From a virus, in the IMG/VR virus record IMGVR_UViG_3300044638_004168, positions 1-28,880 of that record: DNA of 28,880 bases; one strand, 5' to 3'. A program made the position numbers and the translations under genes. A model generated the notes under the pieces. The model did not search any database, had not been told where the DNA came from, and saw only the letters and a program-made list of their open reading frames with translations. This document shows, piece by piece, positions 1 to 5,420 of the stretch. How positions within the stretch are numbered: the first letter of the stretch is position 1; every line of letters begins with the position of its first letter.

Positions 1-20
1 GATTCTGTATCGTTGCGTCT

Positions 21-260
21 TCATGCGTTGAGTTTCTGGTGTGCGGCCTCGGTGATGAGCACGCCGTTGCCGGTTGCTGGGGCGAACTTTTCGACTTGGT
101 GTTCGAGCATCTGGAGCGCGAGCACCTCGCGCGCTGAATGCGGCATGACGAGGTGCATGGTCCCGGCGATTTGCCGTGTGGTGACGCTGTCGGTGATTTG
201 CGTCCGGCTCGCGACGATGACCGTCGGGTTTTTGATGCGTTGGGTGATGTGAAAGATCAT
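21..260 (-). CDS. Small hypothetical protein (early leftward cluster)
   Basis: This 79-residue ORF is the last visible member of the leftward early cluster, starting at an ATG 23 bases after the preceding membrane-protein gene. No family is recognised. The sequence is mixed and soluble-looking, with an N-terminal strand-rich part (VIVASRTQ) and a helical middle (REVLALQMLEHQVEKF). There is no clear Shine-Dalgarno. A similar-sized ORF runs antisense over the same bases (13-252). The leftward one is preferred because its composition is more protein-like and it matches its neighbours' direction. Confidence 0.5.
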   Translation of the reverse strand: MIFHITQRIKNPTVIVASRTQITDSVTTRQIAGTMHLVMPHSAREVLALQMLEHQVEKFAPATGNGVLITEAAHQKLNA

Positions 261-283
261 TGGTTGTAGCTATGGTTAGAGAT

Positions 284-562
284 TCACAGGCGGGGCCGGA
301 TCGCGCGGCGGGCTTCGTGCACTGATTGTTCGAGGCCGATCTTGTAGAGGCGCCCTGACTCACGGGCGGCGATGCCTGCCCAGATCGCTGCGCCGATGGC
401 GGATGCGATGAGACCGAAGAGCCACAGAGGGTTTGCGCCGTTGTGGTTGTCAATGAGCGCCGATGGAATCCAACATGCGCTGGCAGCGGTGAGCATGAGA
501 GCGAGTGTCGCTTGCAGTGCGGAGGCTCGGCTGTTGCGGTAGTAGCGTTCTGATAGTTTCAT
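284..562 (-). CDS. Small two-helix membrane protein
   Basis: A 92-residue protein starting at the ATG at 562. Upstream ATG-in-frame extensions give Ser/Pro/Arg-rich shadow sequence overlapping the HTH gene, so they were not used. Two hydrophobic segments are visible, roughly residues 16-35 (LALMLTAASACWIPSAL) and 47-66 (LWLFGLIASAIGAAIWAGIA), followed by a basic C-terminus. It is probably an inner-membrane protein. The function is unknown; a superinfection-exclusion or early membrane protein is possible but not shown. The start is preceded by a run of AACCC units instead of a Shine-Dalgarno, as at the holin gene near 4881. Confidence 0.6.
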   Translation of the reverse strand: MKLSERYYRNSRASALQATLALMLTAASACWIPSALIDNHNGANPLWLFGLIASAIGAAIWAGIAARESGRLYKIGLEQSVHEARRAIRPRL

Positions 563-584
563 GGTTGGGTTGGGTGGGTTGGGG

Positions 585-794
585 TTAGTAGGTGAGAGCA
601 GTTGGAGATGGCGGCGCGGTGCGTGCGTCCTTGAGCTGGATGAGCACCTTCGCGAGGTCGTAGCGAACAAGGCTGTCGATGCGGAACTCGGGGCTGATGA
701 CTCCCTTGGATTCGAGATTGCGGACAGTCGGTGCAGAGACACCGAGCTCCTTGGCCAAGGCAGCGGCAGTGATGAGGCGAGGCTTGGTTTTCAC
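585..794 (-). CDS. Small HTH DNA-binding protein (MerR/excisionase-like)
   Basis: A 69-residue protein with a GTG start (794) and the best Shine-Dalgarno in the early cluster (AAGGAGGT, five bases upstream). It overlaps the preceding stop by four bases (GTGA), suggesting coupled translation. Residues about 8-32 (ITAAALAKELGVSAPTVRN, then LESKGVIS) form a classic helix-turn-helix of the MerR/HTH_17 type found in excisionases and Cox/AlpA-like regulators. The position, divergent from the repressor and not far from the attachment site, suits a lytic-switch regulator or excisionase. Which of the two cannot be told from sequence. Confidence 0.7.
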   Translation of the reverse strand: MKTKPRLITAAALAKELGVSAPTVRNLESKGVISPEFRIDSLVRYDLAKVLIQLKDARTAPPSPTALTY

Positions 795-979
795 GCCGCA
801 CCTCCTTCGAGCTGTGCCTTGGCGGCGGCGGTGAGGATTTCGCGGATGGACTGCTGAACGGTCAGCCCGGTGGCCGAATACGCGATGATGTAGTCCTTGG
901 TTTGCTCTGGAAGATCCTTGAGCGCGATTTGCGGAAGAGTGCTTGTTTCAAGCGTTTTCGTGAGCGTGTCGGCGTGCAT
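791..979 (-). CDS. Small hypothetical protein, first gene of the leftward early transcript
   Basis: A 62-residue protein with ATG at 979, immediately next to the operator-rich divergent region. No known family is recognised. The middle and C-terminus (LPEQTKDYIIAYSATG, then helical VQQSIREILTAAAKAQ) resemble short helical DNA-associated or ribbon-helix-helix-like proteins, but this is only an impression. It is translationally coupled to the downstream HTH gene by a GTGA overlap, and the pair probably forms the start of the early lytic transcript controlled by the ACGTAA sites just upstream. Confidence 0.6.
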   Translation of the reverse strand: MHADTLTKTLETSTLPQIALKDLPEQTKDYIIAYSATGLTVQQSIREILTAAAKAQLEGGAA

Positions 980-1081
980 GTCGATTACGTGATAACGTAA
1001 TTTACGTAATTAGCAACGTAAAATTCGTATTTTGTGAAAAAAATATCGTAGCTTACGTTAATCCTGTGTTAAAATGCCCCC
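980..1081. promoter_or_regulatory. Divergent switch region with ACGTAA/TTACGT operator-like sites
   Basis: This AT-rich region separates the leftward early genes from the rightward repressor. ACGT occurs at 987, 995, 1004, 1016 and 1055, each within TTACGT or ACGTAA. TTACGT (985-990) and ACGTAA (995-1000) face each other, ACGTAA and TTACGT (995-1007) form a 13-bp palindrome around a single T, and TTACGTAA (1002-1009) is itself palindromic. A weak promoter for the rightward gene could use TTGTGA (1032-1037) with a -10 overlapping the site at 1055. The layout suggests binding sites for the adjacent repressor. Confidence 0.6.
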
Positions 1082-1489
1082 ATGATAGCATTCGAAGACA
1101 TCGAAAAACGCTTGAAAAAGCTTGGAAGAGACCGCATGTGGCTGGCCGAAAAATCCGGTCGAAGCCACGCCTCAATCCGAACGGCACTAGCAAAGAGCGC
1201 TGCGCCCAAAGCCCGCAGCGCCCTGCTGCAAAAGGCTTTGACTGACGCCATCGAGCGTGAGGAATCAGAACAGGCAAAAAAGCCGGAGCTCACGAAGTCG
1301 ATCTCGCTTGAACCTTCGATTGAGGAATACCGGTTCTGGTCGGAGGCTTTCAAATCGAGCCCGTACTCGACGATTGAGGAATGGGCGGTCGCCGCGCTGA
1401 ATGGATCATCCGGTGCGCTGCATGCCCTCCCGACATCCATGGTCGCCGAAGAGCCTCCCGAATACGGAGCAAAGAGAAGGCCGAAGTGA
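1082..1489 (+). CDS. Repressor-like HTH protein
   Basis: A 135-residue protein diverging from the early cluster. Residues about 4-45 read as a Cro/CI-type helix-turn-helix (FEDIEKRLKKLGRDRMWLAE, then KSGRSHASIRTALAKS). The C-terminal half (EYRFWSEAFKSS, YSTIEEWAVAAL) could be an oligomerisation region. There is no LexA/CI-type autocleavage site visible. Divergence from the small early genes, operator-like repeats in front and an integrase behind make it the best candidate for the lysogeny regulator. It has no Shine-Dalgarno and a short leader. Exact assignment as the maintenance repressor is inference. Confidence 0.65.
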   Translation: MIAFEDIEKRLKKLGRDRMWLAEKSGRSHASIRTALAKSAAPKARSALLQKALTDAIEREESEQAKKPELTKSISLEPSIEEYRFWSEAFKSSPYSTIEEWAVAALNGSSGALHALPTSMVAEEPPEYGAKRRPK

Positions 1490-1493
1490 TCGC

Positions 1494-1601
1494 CATGTAT
1501 CCAGCGCGGAGGTATGCGAGCTGGGCGTCAATCGTCCACACTTTTACCGCATCGGTAATGCTCGCTGGACCATTTTCCTGACGCCACGAAAATGGTTTTG
1601 A
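1494..1601 (+). pseudogene. Possible excisionase-like HTH remnant or overlapping small gene
   Basis: The +1 frame relative to the repressor stays open past its stop and ends at TGA 1599-1601. It encodes SSAEVCELGVNRPHFYRIGN followed by ARWTIFLTP and RKWF, which resembles the recognition helix and wing of AlpA/Xis-type proteins. No good start is present: the only ATG in frame (1401) lies inside the repressor gene and gives a shadow-like N-terminus. It may be a decayed or frameshifted excisionase, or chance. Confidence 0.25.
1569..1596. repeat. 9-bp inverted repeat (ACCATTTTC/GAAAATGGT)
   Basis: Perfect 9-bp arms, 1569-1577 and 1588-1596, separated by ten bases and followed on the + strand by TTTT. 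It could act as a weak terminator for the repressor transcript. Each arm contains the CCATTTT word that recurs around the attachment core, so a pair of inverted integrase arm-type sites is at least as likely. Confidence 0.5.
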
Positions 1602-1752
1602 TCCGCGATAAGTCCCTGAAGGGTCCATTTTTAAGACAAGGCCCGCAATCCTAGATGAATAGCGGGTCCGCCTGTTCTTCGTAATGAGCAGGTCGTCGGT
1701 TCAAATCCGACCAGCGGCTCCATTTTACTAGGGTTCCAGAGGGTAAAAATGG
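1570..1752. other. attP region with five CCATTTT arm-like sites
   Basis: CCATTTT occurs at 1570-1576, 1625-1631 and 1720-1726 on the + strand, and as AAAATGG at 1589-1595 and 1746-1752. These flank the tRNA-derived core on both sides, as arm-type integrase sites do in lambda-like attP regions. A further near-inverted repeat (GGCCCGC 1640-1646 with GCGGGTC 1662-1668) lies just left of the core. The integrase start is about 50 bases past the last site. Binding is inferred from spacing and repetition only. Confidence 0.6.
1678..1722 (+). other. tRNA-Thr(CGT) 3' half = attachment-site core
   Basis: From the anticodon loop (TTCGTAA, anticodon CGT) to the encoded CCA, the sequence is a textbook tRNA 3' half. 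It has a 3' anticodon strand TGAGC, a variable loop, a T arm GTCGG-TTCAAAT-CCGAC, a 3' acceptor strand CAGCGGC, discriminator T and CCA. No 5' half is present: the expected GCCGCTG acceptor strand is absent upstream, and the bases before the loop do not complete the anticodon stem properly. Tyrosine integrases commonly use tRNA 3' ends, and E. coli thrW (same anticodon) is a known example. It is not a functional tRNA gene here. Confidence 0.82.
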
Positions 1753-1802
1753 AAAAAGAAGAAACTTGAGAAAGCACGAAAGGGCCATAAGGTGCAGGCA
1801 AG

Positions 1803-2888
1803 ATGCCGCGCGTAGCTGAGATCAAACCGTTCAAGACGCCTCAAGGATGGCGGGTAAATATCCCGAAGAGCATGGCTGCCGATGGAAAGCGGCATAAAAA
1901 ATACTTCCGCACGGAGTCCGAGGCGAATCGATACGCGGGCAAGCTCAGGTCGCAATACGCCTCGGGGGTCCGTGGATCGGCGCTACCTCTTGCGATCGCT
2001 TTGCAGGCGACTGAGGCCATCAGCATCCTCGAAGGTACCGGCGTTGGACTGGTCGAGGCGGCCAAGATCGTGGCCAAGCAGATCAAATCATCCGGTGGCA
2101 ATGAAACATTCAGCGAGCGATATGATCGCGCCATGCTCGATGGCGAAGGCCGCTGGTCGAAACGCTACCGGCAGGACATGGATCGTATGCTGCGGTGGTT
2201 GCCAAAAGGTTTTTTGGCAAAGCCCTGCGGGGTGATCGACCGGGGTGTCATTGAAAAAGCCCTGGTCGAAGATCGGAAACTCTCCCGTGCGACGATCGAC
2301 ATGCGGACGACGCGCATCCTCGCTGTCTTAAACTACCGCGAGCGGCACCGCAAATCGAGCGAGATCAAGATCCTCACCTTGGCGGAGGTCGAGGCGGTAC
2401 TCTCGCATTGCCAGTCGGTCGAGGAGCGCCGTGTGGTGGCGCTGTTGGCCTTTGCGGGCATCCGACCTGATGCGGAGTCGGGAGAGATTGCTCGACTCGA
2501 CTGGGAGGCTGTGGGAGCTAAGGAAATCTACATCGCCCCTGCGACATCGAAGACCGGATCGGACCGGCATATTGAAATCACGCCTCGGCTGCGGGCGGAG
2601 ATCGATGGTCATCCTGCCAGCGGGCCGGTGCTGCCTGCGGGTTGGCGGCGAGCTTGGCAACGGATCAGGAAGGCGGCGGGCATTGCGGGCGAGCAGGACA
2701 TTCTGCGGCATTCGTTTGCGAGTCACATGCTCGCGGCGACCGATGAAGCGCGGGCCAAGGCGGCGATGGGTCACACGGCTGGCAGCTCGACGCTCTTCCG
2801 GCACTACCGACGGGCCGTGACGCAGGCCGATGGTTTGGCCTATTTCGGCATGTGCGATGATAAAAAGAAACGGACGAAAAGCGGGTGA
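1803..2888 (+). CDS. int: Tyrosine recombinase (phage integrase)
   Basis: A 361-residue integrase catalysing site-specific recombination between attP and a host tRNA-Thr gene. The N-terminal part (residues about 1-50, ending in KKYFRTESEANRYAGKL) looks like an arm-binding domain and about 100-180 like the SAM-like core-binding domain. The catalytic domain shows Arg221 (AGIRPD), Lys250 (TSKTGSDR), Arg302 in ILRHSFASH, His324 (MGHTAGSS) and nucleophile Tyr335 (FRHYRR). The first His of the usual HxxR box is Asp299, a change I believe occurs in related phage integrases. It lies next to its att core and is convergent with the late operon, separated by a hairpin. Confidence 0.95.
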   Translation: MPRVAEIKPFKTPQGWRVNIPKSMAADGKRHKKYFRTESEANRYAGKLRSQYASGVRGSALPLAIALQATEAISILEGTGVGLVEAAKIVAKQIKSSGGNETFSERYDRAMLDGEGRWSKRYRQDMDRMLRWLPKGFLAKPCGVIDRGVIEKALVEDRKLSRATIDMRTTRILAVLNYRERHRKSSEIKILTLAEVEAVLSHCQSVEERRVVALLAFAGIRPDAESGEIARLDWEAVGAKEIYIAPATSKTGSDRHIEITPRLRAEIDGHPASGPVLPAGWRRAWQRIRKAAGIAGEQDILRHSFASHMLAATDEARAKAAMGHTAGSSTLFRHYRRAVTQADGLAYFGMCDDKKKRTKSG

Positions 2889-2905
2889 ATCTGCATTTGG
2901 TTCAT

Positions 2906-2926
2906 AGGTCAAGCAGGGCTTGACCT
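2906..2926. terminator. Bidirectional hairpin between integrase and late operon
   Basis: Perfect 9-bp arms AGGTCAAGC (2906-2914) and GCTTGACCT (2918-2926) with a 3-base loop lie in the short gap between convergent genes. There is no strong U-tract on either strand, so it may be Rho-assisted or an RNA 3'-end stabiliser rather than a strong intrinsic terminator. Confidence 0.6.
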
Positions 2927-2938
2927 GCGGCGCGGATC

Positions 2939-3187
2939 TTAATCTTTCGAGTACAGGTTAACCACTCGGCCATTCATGCGCGCCTTGCGCTTTTTGAGCA
3001 GTCCCTTGGTGAGTAAAGTGTTGAGCCGACTGACCGCCGAGCTGACGCTGACTGCTTCGCCCTGGGCGGCAAGGCTTTGAATAAAATCATCGATGCTAAA
3101 TTCATCCTCACGCTTTTCCGCAGCGGAAAGCTCCGAGAGCGCGAAGTCGAGCGCGGATAGCGCGGTCTTGGTGGTTTGTTTTTTCAT
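2939..3187 (-). CDS. Small winged-helix-like protein
   Basis: An 82-residue protein; the ATG at 3187 overlaps the stop of the phosphoesterase gene (ATGA), so the two are probably translated together. Longer in-frame extensions are antisense-like shadow. Residues about 31-75 (SIDDFIQSLAAQGEAVSVSS, then AVSRLNTLLTKGLLKK) have the helix-helix-helix-wing pattern of a winged HTH, with a basic C-terminal strand (RKARMNGRVVNLYS). This could be a DNA-binding regulator at the far end of the late operon. A dedicated function is not known. Confidence 0.6.
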   Translation of the reverse strand: MKKQTTKTALSALDFALSELSAAEKREDEFSIDDFIQSLAAQGEAVSVSSAVSRLNTLLTKGLLKKRKARMNGRVVNLYSKD

Positions 3188-3915
3188 AGAATGCCCATTG
3201 GCGAGATCCAAGTGCTTCCTTCCTTGATCACATGCCATGCCTGCCATGAGCCGGTGCGATCGTTGATGATGCCGTAGAGCCACCCATTGCGCCATGCGAG
3301 CTTGGCGGGCGTTCTGTCGGCGTATGAGAGCTGATCGATGTCGGCCAGACAGCCTACGGAGAATGACGCCTCGCCGTCGATGTGACGCGCGGTGTAGGTG
3401 TCGGGCTTGTGGGTGTGGCCGTGCAGGCAGGCGCCCCAGTTCTCGAAGTGTGCTTTTGCCGGGTACATAGTGGCACGGAAGCCATGGATCAGCTTCGGTC
3501 CGCCCTCGGGCATCCGCAGGTACTTGCCGACATGATACGGCACCCACGCAATCTTGCGCTTTTTGAACTCATCCTCCGAGGCTTGAGCGAGCTTCGCGCA
3601 ATGTTCGCGGAGCATGCCATCCGAACACTTTGTCGAGTGCATCCAGATCCGATCGTCGTGGTTGCCGAGCGTCAGAAAGTTCGGGCGGAAGGCGTCGAGA
3701 AAATCGAGGCCGCATTGGTAGTCATCCGAGATGCCGTCGGCTTTTTCCTCGGGCGAGGCGCCACGGCGCAGCGGCGAGAAATCCCATAGATCGCCGAGGT
3801 GAATGCGATGGTGCGGCTTCCAATCGTCGGCGAACGCGAGAAACTTTTTCTTCGCTGCCTCGCAGACCAGACCGCCATGGTTGTCGGCGGCTACTATGAA
3901 CTTTTTGTAGGCCAT
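3184..3915 (-). CDS. Calcineurin-like metallophosphoesterase
   Basis: A 243-residue protein starting at the ATG at 3915, between the lysin gene and the wHTH gene. The metal-binding signature of the calcineurin-like family is complete and in order: DNHG (residues 11-14), GDLWD (41-45), GNHDD (84-88), His144 (LIHGF) and GHTHK (166-170). These enzymes hydrolyse phosphomono- or diesters with two metal ions. Substrates range from nucleic acids to signalling nucleotides, and sequence alone does not decide here. Cytoplasmic, no signal peptide. Its position beyond the lysis genes, coupled to a wHTH gene, is typical of accessory cargo; DNA processing or counter-defence are speculative roles. Confidence 0.85.
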   Translation of the reverse strand: MAYKKFIVAADNHGGLVCEAAKKKFLAFADDWKPHHRIHLGDLWDFSPLRRGASPEEKADGISDDYQCGLDFLDAFRPNFLTLGNHDDRIWMHSTKCSDGMLREHCAKLAQASEDEFKKRKIAWVPYHVGKYLRMPEGGPKLIHGFRATMYPAKAHFENWGACLHGHTHKPDTYTARHIDGEASFSVGCLADIDQLSYADRTPAKLAWRNGWLYGIINDRTGSWQAWHVIKEGSTWISPMGIL

Positions 3916-3929
3916 GCTTGGCGGTGGTG

Positions 3930-4493
3930 TTAAACAATCGGCCCGTCGCACAAGATGTACTCGAAGCCTTTCTGCCCCGCCTTCTTCATCTCCGAGCGGG
4001 TGAGTAGGTAGAACGCATCCCATTGCGCGGGTGGGATCGTCTGGCAGCCGAGCGAGCTTGTGCCTTTGTAGCCGCCTTTGTGGATGTTGATGGCGATGCC
4101 CTGCTTGATGCCATCCATGCCGTCGCGCATGACCGGCAGGGCTTCTCCTTTGGTGTTCGGGCGGAAGGCTGGGTATCCACCGCCGGGGCGACTGATGCCG
4201 TGGTTGCCGGGTCGATACGGATGGACACCGGAGATGAGCGAGGCGATGCCTGGGCGATGGCGGCTTGGGTCGGTGTTCGCGTTGAAGGCGGCAAAGGTTT
4301 CGGGGCCGACGACGAAGATTGCATCGTCGTAGATTCCGCGGTCGTTCTTGCCTTTCGCGCCCATGGTGTCGCGGTAGTAGCCGCGGATGCCGACCACGAA
4401 CATTGGCGGCAGCAGTTCGTCGGGGTAGGCTTTGACCCACACCTTGACCGCTGCGGCCATGACCGCAAACTGTTTGGCTCGCGGCTTGTTCAT
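3930..4493 (-). CDS. Putative endolysin with L,D-transpeptidase-like Cys motif
   Basis: A 187-residue protein directly after the holin/spanin-type genes. The N-terminal region (VVGIRGYYRDTMG, NDRGIYDDAIFVV) and a conserved-looking core INIHKGG...TSSLGCQTIP (His138, Ser147, Cys150) resemble the H...S-x-G-C active site of YkuD/L,D-transpeptidase-fold peptidoglycan enzymes. No lysozyme, amidase or CHAP motif is seen elsewhere in the window, so this is the best candidate for the cell-wall hydrolase. No signal peptide is evident, fitting release through the holin. The match to the YkuD family is from motif memory and would need a profile search. Confidence 0.55.
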   Translation of the reverse strand: MNKPRAKQFAVMAAAVKVWVKAYPDELLPPMFVVGIRGYYRDTMGAKGKNDRGIYDDAIFVVGPETFAAFNANTDPSRHRPGIASLISGVHPYRPGNHGISRPGGGYPAFRPNTKGEALPVMRDGMDGIKQGIAINIHKGGYKGTSSLGCQTIPPAQWDAFYLLTRSEMKKAGQKGFEYILCDGPIV

Positions 4494-4499
4494 GGTGCG

Positions 4500-4685
4500 T
4501 TATTTTTCGGCGATGATCTCCAGCACGCGGAGAGCGGCTGGAGCGTCGATGGTGGCGTCTTTGCTGCCGTCCGGGTTGACCCGTAGGGTGCAGCTTGTCA
4601 TCACAGCGACGGCTGCCCAGATGAGCAGCGAGGCGATCAAAGCCCAGATGAGGCCGACTCGGTCGGATTTGGTTTCAGAGTTCAT
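4500..4685 (-). CDS. Small lipoprotein-like protein (o-spanin candidate)
   Basis: A 61-residue protein with a basic N-terminus, a hydrophobic stretch (residues about 11-29) and Cys32 in VMTSC, a weak lipobox. Cleavage there would leave a short periplasmic lipoprotein of about 30 residues, the size of Rz1-type outer-membrane spanins. It overlaps the holin gene by 11 bases and precedes the lysin gene by six. A single-span membrane protein is the alternative. Confidence 0.5.
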   Translation of the reverse strand: MNSETKSDRVGLIWALIASLLIWAAVAVMTSCTLRVNPDGSKDATIDAPAALRVLEIIAEK

Positions 4686-4881
4686 CGCGATAGACAGTTT
4701 TTTCGGAGGTGTCGATGTAGCTGCGGGCGGTCGTCAATGCCGTGCCGAGCAGGCCGAGGGCGAATCCGATCACTTGCTTGGCGTCGGTAAAGTCGATCGT
4801 TGCGAGTCCCGCGCTTCCGGCGGAGACGACGGCGATGAGGACATAGAGGACGAGGCGGAGGGTGCTTTGTTCGGGTGTCAT
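4675..4881 (-). CDS. Holin-like two-helix membrane protein
   Basis: A 68-residue protein with two hydrophobic helices, residues about 8-28 (LRLVLYVLIAVVSAGSAGLA) and 36-52 (VIGFALGLLGTALTTA), a short polar N-terminus and a charged tail (SEKTVYRDEL). Size, topology and place in the lysis cluster fit a class II holin, which would form the inner-membrane lesion that releases the lysin. The ATG at 4881 is preceded by AACCC repeats rather than a Shine-Dalgarno. Confidence 0.65.
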   Translation of the reverse strand: MTPEQSTLRLVLYVLIAVVSAGSAGLATIDFTDAKQVIGFALGLLGTALTTARSYIDTSEKTVYRDEL

Positions 4882-4908
4882 GTTTGGGTTGGGTTCGATG
4901 TTAGAAAA

Positions 4909-5130
4909 TCAGCGGCGTTTCCAGTGGCACTCGGCAACACCGCATCCGGCGGCCATGCGTTCGACTTCGCCTTGGAGTTTCTCGATTGTCGCGCTCTGAG
5001 CGTTGATCACTCGATCCTGCGCTTCGAGGCGGCTCTTCATGAAGTTCCACATGAGCGCGGCCAAGGTTGCGACTGCGCCCGAAAGCGTTCCGATCGTGGC
5101 GAGTATCCATGCGATGGGGAGTTCGATCAT
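4909..5130 (-). CDS. Membrane-anchored coiled-coil protein (i-spanin or second holin candidate)
   Basis: A 73-residue protein with one N-terminal transmembrane helix (residues about 5-31, ILATIGTLSGAVATLAAL) and a following coiled coil (SRLEAQDRVINAQSATIEKL) that ends in two Cys residues. This is the architecture of an inner-membrane spanin subunit, though short compared with Rz. The ATG overlaps the preceding stop (ATGA at 5127-5130). If the 4500-4685 product is the lipoprotein partner, the pair would span the envelope, implying a Gram-negative-type host. Confidence 0.5.
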   Translation of the reverse strand: MIELPIAWILATIGTLSGAVATLAALMWNFMKSRLEAQDRVINAQSATIEKLQGEVERMAAGCGVAECHWKRR

Positions 5131-5420
5131 GCCCAGAAAATGTTAGGTGTGGATTCGTCGGAGGGGCGTTGTTCGCCGGAGGTGGAAGCCCAATAGATAA
5201 ACTGCTCGCCGCCTTCTGGAATCGGGATGCCGACAAGGTCGCGGAACAGCACCCACCATTGTCCATCGCCATTATGCTCACCGATGATGTGGAGTGCGTA
5301 TTCATGTGACGCGAGAGCAATCTGCGCCTCACCATCCTCGTCGATGGTCGCAAAGTCATTCTGTAATCCAAACTGGACTGCTGTATCGCGGTCTTCAAAT
5401 TTAAGCAAATAGTCGATCAT
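5127..5420 (-). CDS. Hypothetical protein following the tail-tip gene
   Basis: A 97-residue acidic protein translationally coupled on both sides (ATGA overlaps at 5417-5420 and 5127-5130). No family is recognised. It begins MIDYLLKFEDRDTAVQFGL and ends with EQRPSDESTPNIFWA. It is rich in Trp, Asp and Glu, with no membrane segment or signal. Genes in this position after a receptor-binding protein often encode fibre-assembly chaperones or small virion parts; here that is only positional. Confidence 0.6.
   Translation of the reverse strand: MIDYLLKFEDRDTAVQFGLQNDFATIDEDGEAQIALASHEYALHIIGEHNGDGQWWVLFRDLVGIPIPEGGEQFIYWASTSGEQRPSDESTPNIFWA

Noticed and set aside
13-252. Rightward 79-residue ORF at the left edge
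   Set aside because: Antisense to a leftward ORF that fits the operon; the sequence is Cys/Met/Trp/Arg-rich and shadow-like.
1569-1596. Strong intrinsic terminator after the repressor
   Set aside because: The stem is AT-rich and its arms belong to the CCATTTT family around attP, so integrase binding is an equal or better explanation; kept only as a repeat.
1671-1722. Complete tRNA gene
   Set aside because: Only the 3' half from the anticodon loop onward is present; no 5' acceptor strand or D arm can be found upstream.
3916-4440. Long N-terminal extension of the phosphoesterase frame
   Set aside because: It lies wholly within the lysin gene and is Arg/His/Pro-rich; the ATG at 3915 gives the family's normal N-terminus.
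4432-5196. Rightward 254-residue ORF across the lysis genes
   Set aside because: It is antisense to four short leftward genes with clear membrane or coiled-coil patterns and chained ATGA overlaps; its own sequence matches nothing.
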